Source: Streptococcus shenyangsis (GTDB lineage: Bacteria > Bacillota > Bacilli > Lactobacillales > Streptococcaceae). From it: a stretch of 64,000 nucleotides of DNA. Position 1 is the first letter of the stretch. Every line of letters begins with the position of its first letter. The position numbers and the translations under genes are program-made. Under the pieces are notes generated by a model that saw only the letters and a program-made list of their open reading frames with translations, was not told where the DNA came from and did not search any database. Below are positions 50,995 to 60,105 of the stretch, one piece after another. The stretch is from assembly GCF_006385785.1 (NCBI RefSeq), contig NZ_VFSH01000008.1, positions 1-64,000 on the forward strand. Direction: 5' to 3'.

Positions 50995-51846
50995 TCAAGA
51001 ATCGAGAGTTTTTCTATAGTAATCCGCAGATTTGTCACAACCAAGCATCTCAAAAATATGGACAGCATCTTCCATCTTTTTCTGGCCTTCCTTGACTCTA
51101 CCTTGCTTGCTATCAAGGAGACCTTCCGCCCACAAATAGACAATTCGGAAATAGGTCTCATTTTCATTGTAGAAATGCTCTTCGATAACACGTTTAAAAT
51201 AAGAGGCATTGGTAAATTCTTCACACTCAATGCTGGCTAAAAAGCCATTCAATAGTATAGTGTGAAAAAGGTTTCGATTGCCAGACATTTCCATTAGAAA
51301 ATCAGATTTGCGGACCATTTCTCGTACATATCTAGTAAAAAGAGAAACAGATAGAAATAGTGAACTGACTGAAAATAAATTGAGTTCATAGATCCCCCAA
51401 ATCTCGGTAGAAAACAAATAATCATGAAGAACTTTCCCTTCCTCTACTGTTAACTCCACCCTTTCATCCATGCTCTTCATATAAGACTTGATAATAATGG
51501 CATTTAGAATATGTTTCTGTTTGTTTTGAGAATGGGCATGCTTTTGATACTCCTTGCGATACAAGTCCTCAAGCGGAGCTATATTCTTTGGATTCAAGAC
51601 ATCTATGATTTCTTTTCTCAACTCAGAATCTGTATCATGCTGAAAACCTCTCGCCAGAAAGAGTATTTCCTCCACACTAGCAGATATATTTTCTAGGGCA
51701 AATAGAAATTTTTCTACCGAAAGCTCACTCTGACCTGTTTCAAAGCGGGATAACATGGACGGCGAAAATTGTCCCCCAGTTGCTTGTCTCAGCGAGATAT
51801 TTCTTGACTCTCGTAATTGTCTAAAGACTTTTCCAATCTGCTCCAT
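50995..51846 (-). CDS. Rgg/GadR/MutR-family regulator
   Basis: This 283-residue protein has an N-terminal helix-turn-helix (IGKVFRQLRESRNISLRQ...SPSMLSRFETGQSELS) and an all-helical C-terminal domain of the Rgg/MutR type. Such regulators often bind short hydrophobic peptides (family knowledge). I found no convincing peptide gene within 200 bases on either side. It is directly upstream of the MFS gene and probably controls it. The ATG is preceded by AGGGGAAGCC. Confidence 0.87.
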   Translation of the reverse strand: MEQIGKVFRQLRESRNISLRQATGGQFSPSMLSRFETGQSELSVEKFLFALENISASVEEILFLARGFQHDTDSELRKEIIDVLNPKNIAPLEDLYRKEYQKHAHSQNKQKHILNAIIIKSYMKSMDERVELTVEEGKVLHDYLFSTEIWGIYELNLFSVSSLFLSVSLFTRYVREMVRKSDFLMEMSGNRNLFHTILLNGFLASIECEEFTNASYFKRVIEEHFYNENETYFRIVYLWAEGLLDSKQGRVKEGQKKMEDAVHIFEMLGCDKSADYYRKTLDS

Positions 51847-51970
51847 AGGCTTCCCCTTAATTTAGTCTTTTCTTTATATTATCATATTTTTTCAGAAAAT
51901 CCATCAAAAACTTGCCAAATTGTCAGAATTATGAGAAAATAGAGGATATTTATCATGTGGAGGGACTGTA

Positions 51971-52312
51971 ATGAGAGAGGATATCAAAATCAATGACCGT
52001 GCTTTGGCCTTACAAGACCAAATTATCGAAAAACTAGAGAAGGTTTTTGATACAGATGTGGAATTGGATGTTTACAATCTAGGACTGATTTATGAAATCA
52101 ATCTGGATGAAACAGGTCTCTGCAAGATTGTCATGACCTTCACTGACACAGCCTGCGATTGTGCCGAAAGTCTGCCTATCGAAATCGTTGCAGGTCTGAA
52201 ACAAATCGAGGGTATCGAAGATGTCAAGGTTGAAGTTACCTGGTCGCCTGCTTGGAAAATCACACGAATCAGTCGCTACGGCCGCATTGCCCTTGGACTA
52301 CCACCTCGTTAA
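51971..52312 (+). CDS. MIP18/DUF59-family iron-sulfur assembly protein
   Basis: This 113-residue cytosolic protein has the DUF59 fold pattern, with the hallmark region DVYNLGLIYEI and the conserved Cys pair in TACDCAESLP. Members (SufT/PaaD-like) help to mature Fe-S clusters (family knowledge). TGGAGGG precedes the ATG. It is divergent from the Rgg-like gene. Its TAA stop is the beginning of a BOX element. The Fe-S enzyme IlvD lies next door but convergent. Confidence 0.9.
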   Translation: MREDIKINDRALALQDQIIEKLEKVFDTDVELDVYNLGLIYEINLDETGLCKIVMTFTDTACDCAESLPIEIVAGLKQIEGIEDVKVEVTWSPAWKITRISRYGRIALGLPPR

Positions 52313-52463
52313 TACTCTTCAAAAATCTCTTCAAACCACGTCAGCGTCGGCTTGTCGTAGATATGGTTACTGACTTCGTCAGTTCTATCCACAACCTCAA
52401 AACACTGTTTTGAGCAACCTGCGCCTAGCTTTCTAGTTTGCTCTTTGATTTTTATTGAGTATA
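52310..52463 (+). repeat. BOX element (boxA-boxB-boxC)
   Basis: The plus strand starts TAATACTCTTC and contains the boxA core CCACGTCAGCGTCGG. It has boxB with GACTTCGTCAGTTC and CAAAACACTGTTTTG, and boxC ending TTGAGTATA. The first codon-sized unit is the stop codon of the MIP18-family gene. Confidence 0.88.
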
Positions 52464-52493
52464 AGCAGGCAAATCACTTTTGAAGATAAAAAG

Positions 52494-52521
52494 AAGCAAG
52501 CCGAAATTGGCTTGCTTTTTG
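52494..52521 (-). terminator. Terminator of ilvD
   Basis: AAGCAAGCC/GGCTTGCTT form a 9-bp stem with a 6-base loop and a T-rich tract on both sides. It lies just after the ilvD stop and may work in both directions. Confidence 0.8.
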
Positions 52522-52524
52522 AGT

Positions 52525-54228
52525 TTATTTTTTACCTGACTTGTCCATATTCCAGAAGTCTGTCACGGCTCCGCGTGAAGCAGATGATACGATATGAGCA
52601 TATTTACCGAGGACACCACGACTGTAAAGTGGTGGCAAGGTTGTTTCTGCCTTACGTTTTTCAAGTTCTTCTTCGGATACGGCCATGGAAATTTCTTTGG
52701 TATCTTGGTCAACCGTAACGATATCGCCTGTACGAAGGTAGGCAATTGGTCCACCATCCTGAGCTTCAGGAGCGATATGTCCAACAACCAGACCATAAGT
52801 ACCACCAGAGAAACGGCCGTCTGTCAAGAGGGCAACCTTGTCTCCTTGACCTTTACCAACGATCATGGATGAAAGTGACAGCATCTCAGGCATACCAGGA
52901 CCACCCTTAGGCCCAACGAAACGAACAACGACTACATCGCCATCAACGATTTCATCTGTCAGAACGGCCTGAATAGCATCTTCTTCTGAGTCAAAGACCT
53001 TAGCTGGTCCAACGTGACGACGCACTTTAACACCTGATACCTTGGCAACCGCACCGTCAGGTGCAAGGTTCCCGTTCAAGATGATAAGCGGACCATCTGC
53101 ACGTTTTGGATTTTCAAGTGGCATAATGACTTTTTGACCTGGTGTGAGGTCTGCAAAATCAGCCAAGTTTTCAGCGACTGTCTTACCAGTACATGTGATG
53201 CGATCTCCGTGAAGGAAACCATTTGCCAAGAGATATCTCATAACCGCAGGCACACCACCGACTTCGTAGAGGTCTTGGAAGACATACTGACCAGATGGTT
53301 TCAAGTCGGCCAAGTGAGGCACACGCTCTTGGATCGTATTGAAGTCCTCAAGTGACAAGTCAACATTGGCAGCATGGGCAATGGCAAGCAAGTGAAGAGT
53401 GGCGTTTGTAGAACCACCGAGAGCCATAGTTACAGTAATGGCATCTTCAAAGGCTTCACGAGTCAAGATATCTGACGGTTTGAGACCCAGTTCCAACATC
53501 TTAACAACAGCACGTCCTGCTGCTTCGATATCTTCTTTCTTATCAGCTGATTCAGCTGGGTGAGATGAAGATCCTGGTAAACTCATACCGAGAACTTCGA
53601 TAGCTGTCGCCATGGTATTAGCTGTATACATACCACCACAGCCACCAGGTCCAGGGCAGGCATTACATTCGAGACGTTTCACGTCCTCAGCCGTCATATC
53701 ACCGTGGTTCCATTTTCCGATACCCTCAAAAACAGAAACCAAGTCAATATCTTTACCATCAAGATTCCCCGGTGCAATGGTTCCACCATAGGCGAAAATA
53801 GCTGGAATATCCATATTAGCAATGGCAATCATAGAACCAGGCATGTTCTTGTCACAGCCACCGATAGCAACAAAGGCATCCACATTGTGACCACCCATCG
53901 CCGCCTCGATTGAGTCCGCGATGATATCACGAGATGTTAGAGAGAAACGCATACCAGGCGTTCCCATGGCAATCCCGTCCGCTACAGTGATAGTCCCAAA
54001 TTGTACAGGCCAAGCACCTGCAGATTTGACACCCTCTTTAGCCAATTTCCCAAAATCATGCAAGTGGATGTTACATGGTGTATTTTCCGCCCAAGTCGAA
54101 ATGACCCCAATAATCGGTGTTTCAAAGTCCTTATCTGTCATACCAGTCGCACGAAGCATGGCACGGTTTGGTGATTTAACCATGCTGTCATAAATGCTAC
54201 TGCGGTGGCGTTTATCTAATTCAGTCAT
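52525..54228 (-). CDS. ilvD: Dihydroxy-acid dehydratase
   Basis: This 567-residue Fe-S enzyme of valine/isoleucine synthesis dehydrates dihydroxy acids to 2-oxo acids. Cluster ligands are visible in GGCDKNMPG and [17 protein letters not shown], with a further Cys in the N-terminal NTPCNIH. The conserved GRFSGG near the C-terminus fits. It is monocistronic, with GGGAGG upstream of the ATG and a terminator downstream. Confidence 0.97.
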   Translation of the reverse strand: MTELDKRHRSSIYDSMVKSPNRAMLRATGMTDKDFETPIIGVISTWAENTPCNIHLHDFGKLAKEGVKSAGAWPVQFGTITVADGIAMGTPGMRFSLTSRDIIADSIEAAMGGHNVDAFVAIGGCDKNMPGSMIAIANMDIPAIFAYGGTIAPGNLDGKDIDLVSVFEGIGKWNHGDMTAEDVKRLECNACPGPGGCGGMYTANTMATAIEVLGMSLPGSSSHPAESADKKEDIEAAGRAVVKMLELGLKPSDILTREAFEDAITVTMALGGSTNATLHLLAIAHAANVDLSLEDFNTIQERVPHLADLKPSGQYVFQDLYEVGGVPAVMRYLLANGFLHGDRITCTGKTVAENLADFADLTPGQKVIMPLENPKRADGPLIILNGNLAPDGAVAKVSGVKVRRHVGPAKVFDSEEDAIQAVLTDEIVDGDVVVVRFVGPKGGPGMPEMLSLSSMIVGKGQGDKVALLTDGRFSGGTYGLVVGHIAPEAQDGGPIAYLRTGDIVTVDQDTKEISMAVSEEELEKRKAETTLPPLYSRGVLGKYAHIVSSASRGAVTDFWNMDKSGKK

Positions 54229-54458
54229 TTGTTCCCTCCCATTTCAGTTTTTACTATTATAGCACATTTTAAAGGCAATGAACAGAAGAAAATTCTTGAA
54301 TTTTCAGAAAATTTCGATTAATTTGGTTGATGAGCTTCTAATTTTTTCATCTTTTTTTGTCAAGTAACTTTACTTTACAAAAAAAATGTGTTATCCTAGT
54401 ATGGTTGATGAAAATCAGTAGATTGAATCGAATATAAATACCTAAAGGAGAAATCAAA

Positions 54459-54641
54459 ATGGCAGTACCTGCACGTCGCACTTCAAAAGCGAAGAAAAAC
54501 AAACGTCGTACACACTACAAAGTAACAGCTCCATCTGTAAACTTTGACGAAACTACTGGAGATTACTCACGTTCTCACCGTGTATCACTTAAAGGATACT
54601 ACAAAGGACGTAAAATCGCTAAAGCTGCATCAGCTGAATAA
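54459..54641 (+). CDS. rpmF: 50S ribosomal protein L32
   Basis: This 60-residue protein has the L32 N-terminal signature [15 protein letters not shown]. It contains no Cys, so it is the zinc-independent form. AAAGGAG precedes the ATG. It is followed by rpmG after 15 bases; the two are a conserved pair. Confidence 0.97.
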
Positions 54642-54656
54642 TAGAAGGGAGATACC

Positions 54657-54806
54657 ATGCGCGTAAATATTACACTTGAACACAAAGAATCTGGTGAACG
54701 CTTGTACCTTACTTCTAAAAACAAACGTAACACTCCAGACCGTCTTCAATTGAAGAAATACTCACCAAAACTTCGCAAACACGTTGTGTTTACAGAGGTT
54801 AAATAG
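54657..54806 (+). CDS. rpmG: 50S ribosomal protein L33 (zinc-free form)
   Basis: This 49-residue protein begins [17 protein letters not shown] and ends [15 protein letters not shown], the L33 family pattern. It has no Cys, so it is a C-minus paralogue. AGAAGGGAG precedes the ATG. Its 3' end marks the start of the accessory island and is a known integration hotspot for conjugative elements in streptococci (literature knowledge). Confidence 0.97.
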
Positions 54807-55086
54807 AGATTCACTACACGTCAGTAGGCGTGAGAATCCTTGATTTTAAGCGATTTTTGAAGTTTCAAATTTCAATGTATTGCAATAAAACTCAACCGAA
54901 TGACTACATTTTTGACTACATTTTTTGTGAAATAAATTAGATGTTCGGATATATAGAAAATGCTCTAGTCATATTGTCTAGAGCATTTTTGTGTTGTTTA
55001 AGAAAAATAGATGTTGGTTTTAGATAACTACACATTTTAGATTTTTTAAAACAAGATTTAATTGTTGATAACTAGAAAGGATTATT
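54807..55086. other. Junction of core and accessory DNA, no gene
   Basis: This 280-bp interval holds two tandem 12-bp repeats TGACTACATTTT (54901-54924) and a strong terminator (54957-54991). The tandem repeats resemble tyrosine-integrase arm-type sites, which lie near att sites. No integrase gene and no att duplication is visible in the window, so this would be a relic. Confidence 0.4.
54957..54991 (+). terminator. Terminator in the rpmG-island junction
   Basis: AAAATGCTCTAG pairs with CTAGAGCATTTT across a 9-base loop, followed by T's. It lies 150 bases after rpmG. Confidence 0.85.
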
Positions 55087-55872
55087 ATGTTTACAAAAAA
55101 CAAATTTCAATACTGTATTTACAATCATGAGAGACTAGAACTTCATGAGCTTCAAAAGGAATATCAAAAGGATAAAGCTGGGACAAAACTTAAGTATGAA
55201 AACCAATTGTTTTGTCCTGGTTGTTACAAAGTGGATTTAGTGATAAACGAGAAAAAAGGGAAAATCTATTTGTCGAGCCATCCTAAATCACCTCATTCTG
55301 ACGGATGTGAATATGCTTTGGAATCAGCTTCGAAAATGGAACTGAAAGAATACTATGAGAAAATTGATGCAGACTTAGCTGAGCAACTCTTAAATCGTAT
55401 TCTGGAAGAAAAGTCCACCAGAGTAATACAACCAAGGAGCGTCAATTCTCTGCAAAATAATAATGAAGTGCTTGATGTAAAATTTATTTTAGAAAATAAA
55501 GTCGGTATCAGAAAATATTTACCTCGCAGGTCCCTCCTCCTAAATGAATTAGAAGTATCTGACCATCTGACTATGTACTATGGAGAATGTAAGGTGTTTA
55601 TAGGAAAGACTGATAAAAAGTACTACCTACGAATGTTTCGAAACAATGATCATGCAAAGTACATCTGTAATTTAGTAATTCCTGAAAGAGTGTATAGATA
55701 TTTGGAAGAAGGATTAAGATTTATCCCACAATCAGAAGATTTAAATTTTAAACATTCAAGAGCTAATGCAGTTCCAGTAAAGTTAGCCTTTGTCTCTACC
55801 ATGAAGAAAAAACAAGAATATTATAATGGATACTTGAGTTTTTCAAAATTACTTAGAGTGAAGCGTATTTAG
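55087..55872 (+). CDS. Zinc-ribbon-containing protein of unknown function (CoiA-like N-terminus)
   Basis: This 261-residue soluble protein has CPGC (C43, C46) followed by SHPKSPHSDGC (H65, H70, C74). That pattern recalls the zinc site in the N-terminus of CoiA-type competence proteins. The rest (from about 110) is Lys/Arg- and Tyr-rich without a motif I know. AGAAAGGA precedes the ATG. The last 80 residues are repeated in a second, truncated copy at 56862-57110. A link to competence or defence is speculation. Confidence 0.65.
   Translation: MFTKNKFQYCIYNHERLELHELQKEYQKDKAGTKLKYENQLFCPGCYKVDLVINEKKGKIYLSSHPKSPHSDGCEYALESASKMELKEYYEKIDADLAEQLLNRILEEKSTRVIQPRSVNSLQNNNEVLDVKFILENKVGIRKYLPRRSLLLNELEVSDHLTMYYGECKVFIGKTDKKYYLRMFRNNDHAKYICNLVIPERVYRYLEEGLRFIPQSEDLNFKHSRANAVPVKLAFVSTMKKKQEYYNGYLSFSKLLRVKRI
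55627..55868 (+). repeat. Direct repeat, copy 1
   Basis: The 3' 240 bp of the zinc-ribbon gene are repeated in the same orientation at 56862-57103, with roughly 90 percent identity by eye. The copies flank the inverted 263-residue gene. Confidence 0.85.
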
Positions 55873-55932
55873 ATTGTATTAACTCTCAAGATTAGTTTTT
55901 TCTTTTAGGATAAAGTGCACAATTCATAGAAT

Positions 55933-56724
55933 TTATTTCCTTACGAATCGATCAATATACCCTTTGAGATTGCTATAATAATTTTCGCTCCAATCCCAAT
56001 CATATTTATCGAGGTGAGCTGAAATCACTTTGCCATTTCCTCGCTCAATATCATAAACGTCATAGTTATCATTTACAAAAATGTCTTCTATGCCATACCA
56101 ATCAACTAAATTTTTGAAAGACCCAAGTTCTTCTAACCACATTTTTGTTTTGGGCAATTTATATGTAGAGATTAACTTACACTGGTTTCGTTCTTCGTCG
56201 GTTTTTGCATCTAGATACAACTTAATATCATATAGTGTATAGTCAATTCTATCACCAAAAACAAAATTGCGTCTACTATTAATTCCGTTTTTTTCTTGAG
56301 GAAAAAAGAATATTGGAATTTTACGATACACAGCGTACTCTTCAACAGTTTGGATGTCAATTCCATTTTTTCTGTATATTCTACGGATAGAAAATAAGCC
56401 ATCTGCTGTACACTGGATTCCATTTAGTTCTTTCAATCCGTTTGAATCTGGATCAATATAGAATGAATAAATCATTTTCCAAAATAATTCTATATCATTG
56501 AAATCTACTTCCTTGGCAAATTTATTAAATAAATCCCGTAGAACATCAGTAGATAATCTATGTACATCTTCATAACTCATTTTACTTAGTCCGTAATATC
56601 TATGTATGGAATTCTTGCATTTAAGAGCATCTCTTAAAATAATATCAGAAAAATATGTATCTTTATATTTTTTATAAAATGAACTTGATTTATACAGACT
56701 CAGTACTTCATTAACATCACTCAT
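55933..56724 (-). CDS. Hypothetical protein, inverted between direct repeats
   Basis: This 263-residue soluble protein is rich in Tyr, Asp and Lys, without transmembrane segments. Notable stretches are IQCTADGLFSIRRIYRK and FGDRIDYTLYDIKLYLDAKTDEE. I do not recognise the family. It points against its neighbours and lies exactly between two copies of a 240-bp repeat, so it was probably introduced or trapped by a duplication. A 9-bp inverted repeat precedes it (56752-56776). No strong ribosome-binding site is seen. Confidence 0.65.
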   Translation of the reverse strand: MSDVNEVLSLYKSSSFYKKYKDTYFSDIILRDALKCKNSIHRYYGLSKMSYEDVHRLSTDVLRDLFNKFAKEVDFNDIELFWKMIYSFYIDPDSNGLKELNGIQCTADGLFSIRRIYRKNGIDIQTVEEYAVYRKIPIFFFPQEKNGINSRRNFVFGDRIDYTLYDIKLYLDAKTDEERNQCKLISTYKLPKTKMWLEELGSFKNLVDWYGIEDIFVNDNYDVYDIERGNGKVISAHLDKYDWDWSENYYSNLKGYIDRFVRK

Positions 56725-56751
56725 TGGTTCTGCCTACATTTTCTATTTTTT

Positions 56752-56776
56752 CTATATACTTAATTTTAGTATATAG
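56752..56776. promoter_or_regulatory. Inverted repeat upstream of the 263-residue gene
   Basis: CTATATACT and AGTATATAG are perfect 9-bp arms separated by 7 bases. They overlap possible -10 sequences (TATACT). Candidate operator or promoter element. Confidence 0.4.
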
Positions 56777-56861
56777 TATGGAACAAAAAATTTCAATTAA
56801 TACTTTTCTGAAACTGAAATTTTGTATGTAGTTTATCATAAAAAAGAGTAAGACATAATAT

Positions 56862-57110
56862 CTACGAATGTTTCTAAACAATGATCATGAAAAGTATATC
56901 TGTAATGTAGTAATCCCTGAAAGAGTGTATAGATATTTGGAAGATGAATTAAGATTTATCCCACAATCAGAAGATTTAAATTTTAAACATTCAAGAGCCA
57001 ATGCAGTTCCTGTAAAGTTAGCCTTTGTCTCTATCATGAAGAAAAAACAAGAATATTATAATGGATACTTGAGTTTTTCAAAATTACTTATAGTGAAACG
57101 TATGGACTAA
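56862..57110 (+). pseudogene. Truncated second copy of the zinc-ribbon protein gene
   Basis: The frame encodes about 80 residues that match the C-terminal part of the protein at 55087-55872 nearly residue for residue (NNDHEKYICNVVIPERVYRYL and onward). The N-terminal part, including the zinc site, is missing. The apparent ATG at 56868 is an internal Met of the parent frame, without a ribosome-binding site. It is best read as a remnant, direct repeat copy 2. Confidence 0.85.
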
Positions 57111-57236
57111 TTAATTCTATCTCAGTGTCTAGTTAGTTGAACATAATAAAATGTCAATATTTTGTCTGAGACTGTGCTTTTTTTAAAAAAATAGTCTACA
57201 ATATAAATATAGACAAATAAAAAGGAGTGAAAAATT

Positions 57237-57776
57237 ATGGTATATGTTCACAGATTTTTAGGAAAATGGTTAGACAAACACCACTCGTCAAATAAAGCCT
57301 CAATTATCCGAAGAGCATTGACTACTGGTAGTGGGATTGACGAGTACCTAAAACAAATAGAAGTGCGCAGACGGTTCACGTTGGCAGTAGAAAAGGGTAG
57401 ATATTTTTATACCGTACCTAAAGAAATTGAAATCGGAGATACCAGAGCAGATAGGTACTATCGTCTAGAAATGAAAGGTTATGAAAGCATAACATCTAAT
57501 ACCGTCTTTTACGGGAATGGGACATCTATTTTAGTCAAAGCTTTATTTGAGGGTAAAGGACAAATAGCACGTATCTACGAGTATGAAACATTGGAAATGC
57601 TTTTAGAGGATTTAAAAGAGGAAGTAGCTATCACAATTAGTTGTACCTACAAACCTTGCTATTTACTAGCAAGTGACTTTGAAGAGTTCAAACCTAAACT
57701 TGAACTAGGTAAGATTTATTGCCACAATCCTTATGCGCCTCGTTATCGCAAACCAATTGCTGAAGTAGAGATTTAG
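57237..57776 (+). CDS. Hypothetical protein, first gene of a two-gene unit
   Basis: This 179-residue soluble protein has a basic N-terminus (HRFLGKWLDKHHSSNKASIIRRAL) and a beta-rich remainder containing two Cys (SCTYKPCYLL). I do not recognise it. AAAGGAG precedes the ATG. An inverted repeat, GTCTA...TAGAC, overlaps the presumed promoter 35-60 bases upstream, which suggests autoregulation as in some toxin-antitoxin or defence pairs. The 439-residue gene follows after 23 bases. Confidence 0.65.
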   Translation: MVYVHRFLGKWLDKHHSSNKASIIRRALTTGSGIDEYLKQIEVRRRFTLAVEKGRYFYTVPKEIEIGDTRADRYYRLEMKGYESITSNTVFYGNGTSILVKALFEGKGQIARIYEYETLEMLLEDLKEEVAITISCTYKPCYLLASDFEEFKPKLELGKIYCHNPYAPRYRKPIAEVEI

Positions 57777-57799
57777 AAAAATCAAGTTAGGAAAGATTT

Positions 57800-59119
57800 A
57801 TGTCAAAAGATAAACCTAAGGAAGAACTGAGTAAAGAATTAAAAGAACCGTTAGAAATATGTTTGAAAACTATAGTAGGAAAAGATAGCTTAAATGAATT
57901 GCATTTTGATGATGGCGAACAATTTTTAAATAAATTTAGTCTTTGGCATCAAAAAAAAGGACAGGATTTAATTAAATCATTTGTAGATAAAATCAAAAAC
58001 TCTAATACTACTGAGGATTTTTCTTGGTTGGATATTCTAGATGAAGATTTGAGGTGGAATAAATTTATAGAAGAAAATCACAAGTGGAAACTTGCAGATA
58101 AAACCAAGTATTTAAATATGCGTTATCAAATTCCAACTCATTTTCATGGAGATATTGATAATGCTATAATTTTTCACTGTCTGGAAAATCCTAGAGGTTA
58201 TTTAGGCGATTATAAAGATAGTGATATTGACAAAGGCTTTGAAAATACAAATTTAAGGGAATATTATAAAAAAAGTAAAACACTCCTCGAAAACAAGTAT
58301 AAAAATGAAGATAAATCTAATTTAATTGAATATATTAAAAATACCATACGAGAAAAAAGTCCTACAGATCATATAAATCTTGCATCAGTTATCCAGGAAA
58401 GATATCAATTAAATGATATAAAAAGTGTTAGTTCCATTATTCATAGTAAGAAGAGCAACTTAATGAGTGAAATCGAGCAGCTTTATAGTTCTGGAACAGT
58501 TTTTAAAGATCAAAGTGGAAAAAGAAAAAAAACATTATTGAAAGATTATTATTATTTTAAAGAATATTACTCTCAATTGATTCAAACAGATACAAAATTG
58601 GATTTTGAAAAATTACAAAATAAAGAGACTGATGTAAAAAATATCGCTAGCAAACTATGTAATTTAGAAATTTATCCTTTCGCATGTGCACAACCAGCTT
58701 TAGGTAAAAATGGTATCGGCAAAAATATTTTGGAAAATTCGGAATTATCTCGTTTGAGTGCATATATTGTATTAAGAAGAATCTACAAATATTTAAATAG
58801 TGAATTTGAGAAAGAAAAACCTATTTTTGTTTTTCGTAAATACGATAGAGCTTGGAACAAACTGTTTAAACAAATTTTTTCGGAAGTTAAAGAAAAAAAT
58901 ACAACATTTAAAGTTGATGATGTGATGAAAAAACTAGAGGAGAATTTCTTTTATTGTCAGCTAGCAAATACAGGTGGAGGAATAACAGATGGGAATGTGA
59001 TTTCAGTTCCAAATTATGAGTTGTTTTTAAATATGAAAAAAGAAGCTTTTAAAGAAATATCTGAATTATTACCTCGTATTGATATTAAAAAAGTTAGTTC
59101 AAAGAAAGCAGTCGATTAA
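57800..59119 (+). CDS. Hypothetical protein, second gene of the unit
   Basis: This 439-residue soluble protein is Lys-rich. A central segment, DNAIIFHCLENPRGYLGDYKD (about 120-140), and a later LEIYPFACAQPALGK segment remind me loosely of the substrate-loop region of uracil-DNA-glycosylase-like proteins. The resemblance is weak and key residues cannot be assigned. The N-terminal 100 residues look helical. AGGAAAGATTT precedes the ATG. It is likely co-transcribed with the 179-residue gene. Low GC suggests recent transfer. Confidence 0.6.
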   Translation: MSKDKPKEELSKELKEPLEICLKTIVGKDSLNELHFDDGEQFLNKFSLWHQKKGQDLIKSFVDKIKNSNTTEDFSWLDILDEDLRWNKFIEENHKWKLADKTKYLNMRYQIPTHFHGDIDNAIIFHCLENPRGYLGDYKDSDIDKGFENTNLREYYKKSKTLLENKYKNEDKSNLIEYIKNTIREKSPTDHINLASVIQERYQLNDIKSVSSIIHSKKSNLMSEIEQLYSSGTVFKDQSGKRKKTLLKDYYYFKEYYSQLIQTDTKLDFEKLQNKETDVKNIASKLCNLEIYPFACAQPALGKNGIGKNILENSELSRLSAYIVLRRIYKYLNSEFEKEKPIFVFRKYDRAWNKLFKQIFSEVKEKNTTFKVDDVMKKLEENFFYCQLANTGGGITDGNVISVPNYELFLNMKKEAFKEISELLPRIDIKKVSSKKAVD

Positions 59120-59222
59120 TGATTGAAATTGGATGTTAGAATAAAAGTAAAATATTTAATTCATAATAGACTCGTAAATGATATAATTTATGATTTATTA
59201 AGTTATATAAAGGAGTACAACC

Positions 59223-59753
59223 ATGGGACTTTCGTATGCACCAGATTATGTATGGACAGATCATTTTGTTGAAAGAGCTAATGATCGATTTGGAATTAAA
59301 GAAGAGCAACTTCCTAAATGGATTTCTAAGCAGATAAATAGCTTGACACCATATGACTCAAGCGAGGGACAAATTCCAGAAAAGCGAAAGTATATAACTG
59401 ATAGTGGAATTATTTTTGTTTGTGATACGATTGAGCATAAATTCATCACTTGTTATGAAGCGAATGATTGGATTGCTGATGGTAAAAAGATAACTATACA
59501 TGATAATAATGTGGACTTATTTAAGCAAGAAGTTGAAAAATTATCAAGGAAATACTACTTAAAAGATACGAAAGAAATGTTACTGAGTGTAAGAGATCAT
59601 TTGACCGAATTTAATCAAATTGCTGAAAAATTAATGGCAGGAAGAGTCAGTCAACATAATTTTGAGCTCATTAGTAAATTTATTGATGAATTTCACGCAG
59701 TAAGAGCTGCTGTGAGAGTAATTGAAACCAAAAGGAATGATTTTAAACAATAG
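59223..59753 (+). CDS. Hypothetical protein with possible RelE-like N-terminus
   Basis: This 176-residue protein begins with TDHFVERANDRFGI and later FVCDTIEHKFITCYE, a pattern reminiscent of small RNase-fold (DUF4258/RelE-like) proteins. The C-terminal half is helical. The match is only by eye. It has its own extended -10 promoter (TGATATAAT about 40 bases upstream), AAAGGAG and a terminator, so it is a single-gene unit. No antitoxin candidate is adjacent. Confidence 0.6.
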   Translation: MGLSYAPDYVWTDHFVERANDRFGIKEEQLPKWISKQINSLTPYDSSEGQIPEKRKYITDSGIIFVCDTIEHKFITCYEANDWIADGKKITIHDNNVDLFKQEVEKLSRKYYLKDTKEMLLSVRDHLTEFNQIAEKLMAGRVSQHNFELISKFIDEFHAVRAAVRVIETKRNDFKQ

Positions 59754-59793
59754 TTTCAGCAATACATTTCAATTAAAAGTTTTAAAATCAACA

Positions 59794-59830
59794 AAAAAGC
59801 ACTGTCGGAGGGAAGTTGACAGTGCTTTTT
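59794..59830 (+). terminator. Terminator after the 176-residue gene
   Basis: AAAAAGCACTGTC and GACAGTGCTTTTT form a perfect 13-bp stem with an 11-base loop. Confidence 0.88.
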
Positions 59831-59941
59831 CTATTTTCTTGAAAAGATAGTAGGAGAAAGTTATTTTGATTATTATCTAATGGATTAAATATAAAGGAAG
59901 TTAAAATGAAATACTAACAGTAAGGAGGAATAGTTAAAAAA

Positions 59942-60060
59942 ATGGAATTTAACAAACTAACCAAACTGATAAGGTATTTTTTGTACTGATTCTCATCGGT
60001 ACAATAATAGTATATCAGATAGTCTATAAAAATTGCAAGGAGTTGGACAGGGATTCGAAT
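59942..60060 (+). pseudogene. Frameshifted small membrane peptide gene
   Basis: AAGGAGGAATAG precedes an ATG that opens MEFNKLTKLI and then meets a stop 16 codons in. Shifting by one base after CTGATA gives KVFFVLILIGTIIVYQIVYKNCKELDRD, a clear transmembrane segment with a charged tail. Loss of one A in the AAGG tract explains this. The stretch ends next to the convergent reverse transcriptase gene. The original product and its 3' limit are unknown. Confidence 0.5.
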
Positions 60061-60105
60061 TATTTTGTAAGTTTATTTGATTTTTGCTATAAAAACCAAA
60101 GTTTT

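Noticed and set aside
54807-54956. Complete attachment-site pair for the island
   Set aside because: I found no copy of the rpmG 3' end near 63.6 kb, so no att duplication can be claimed.
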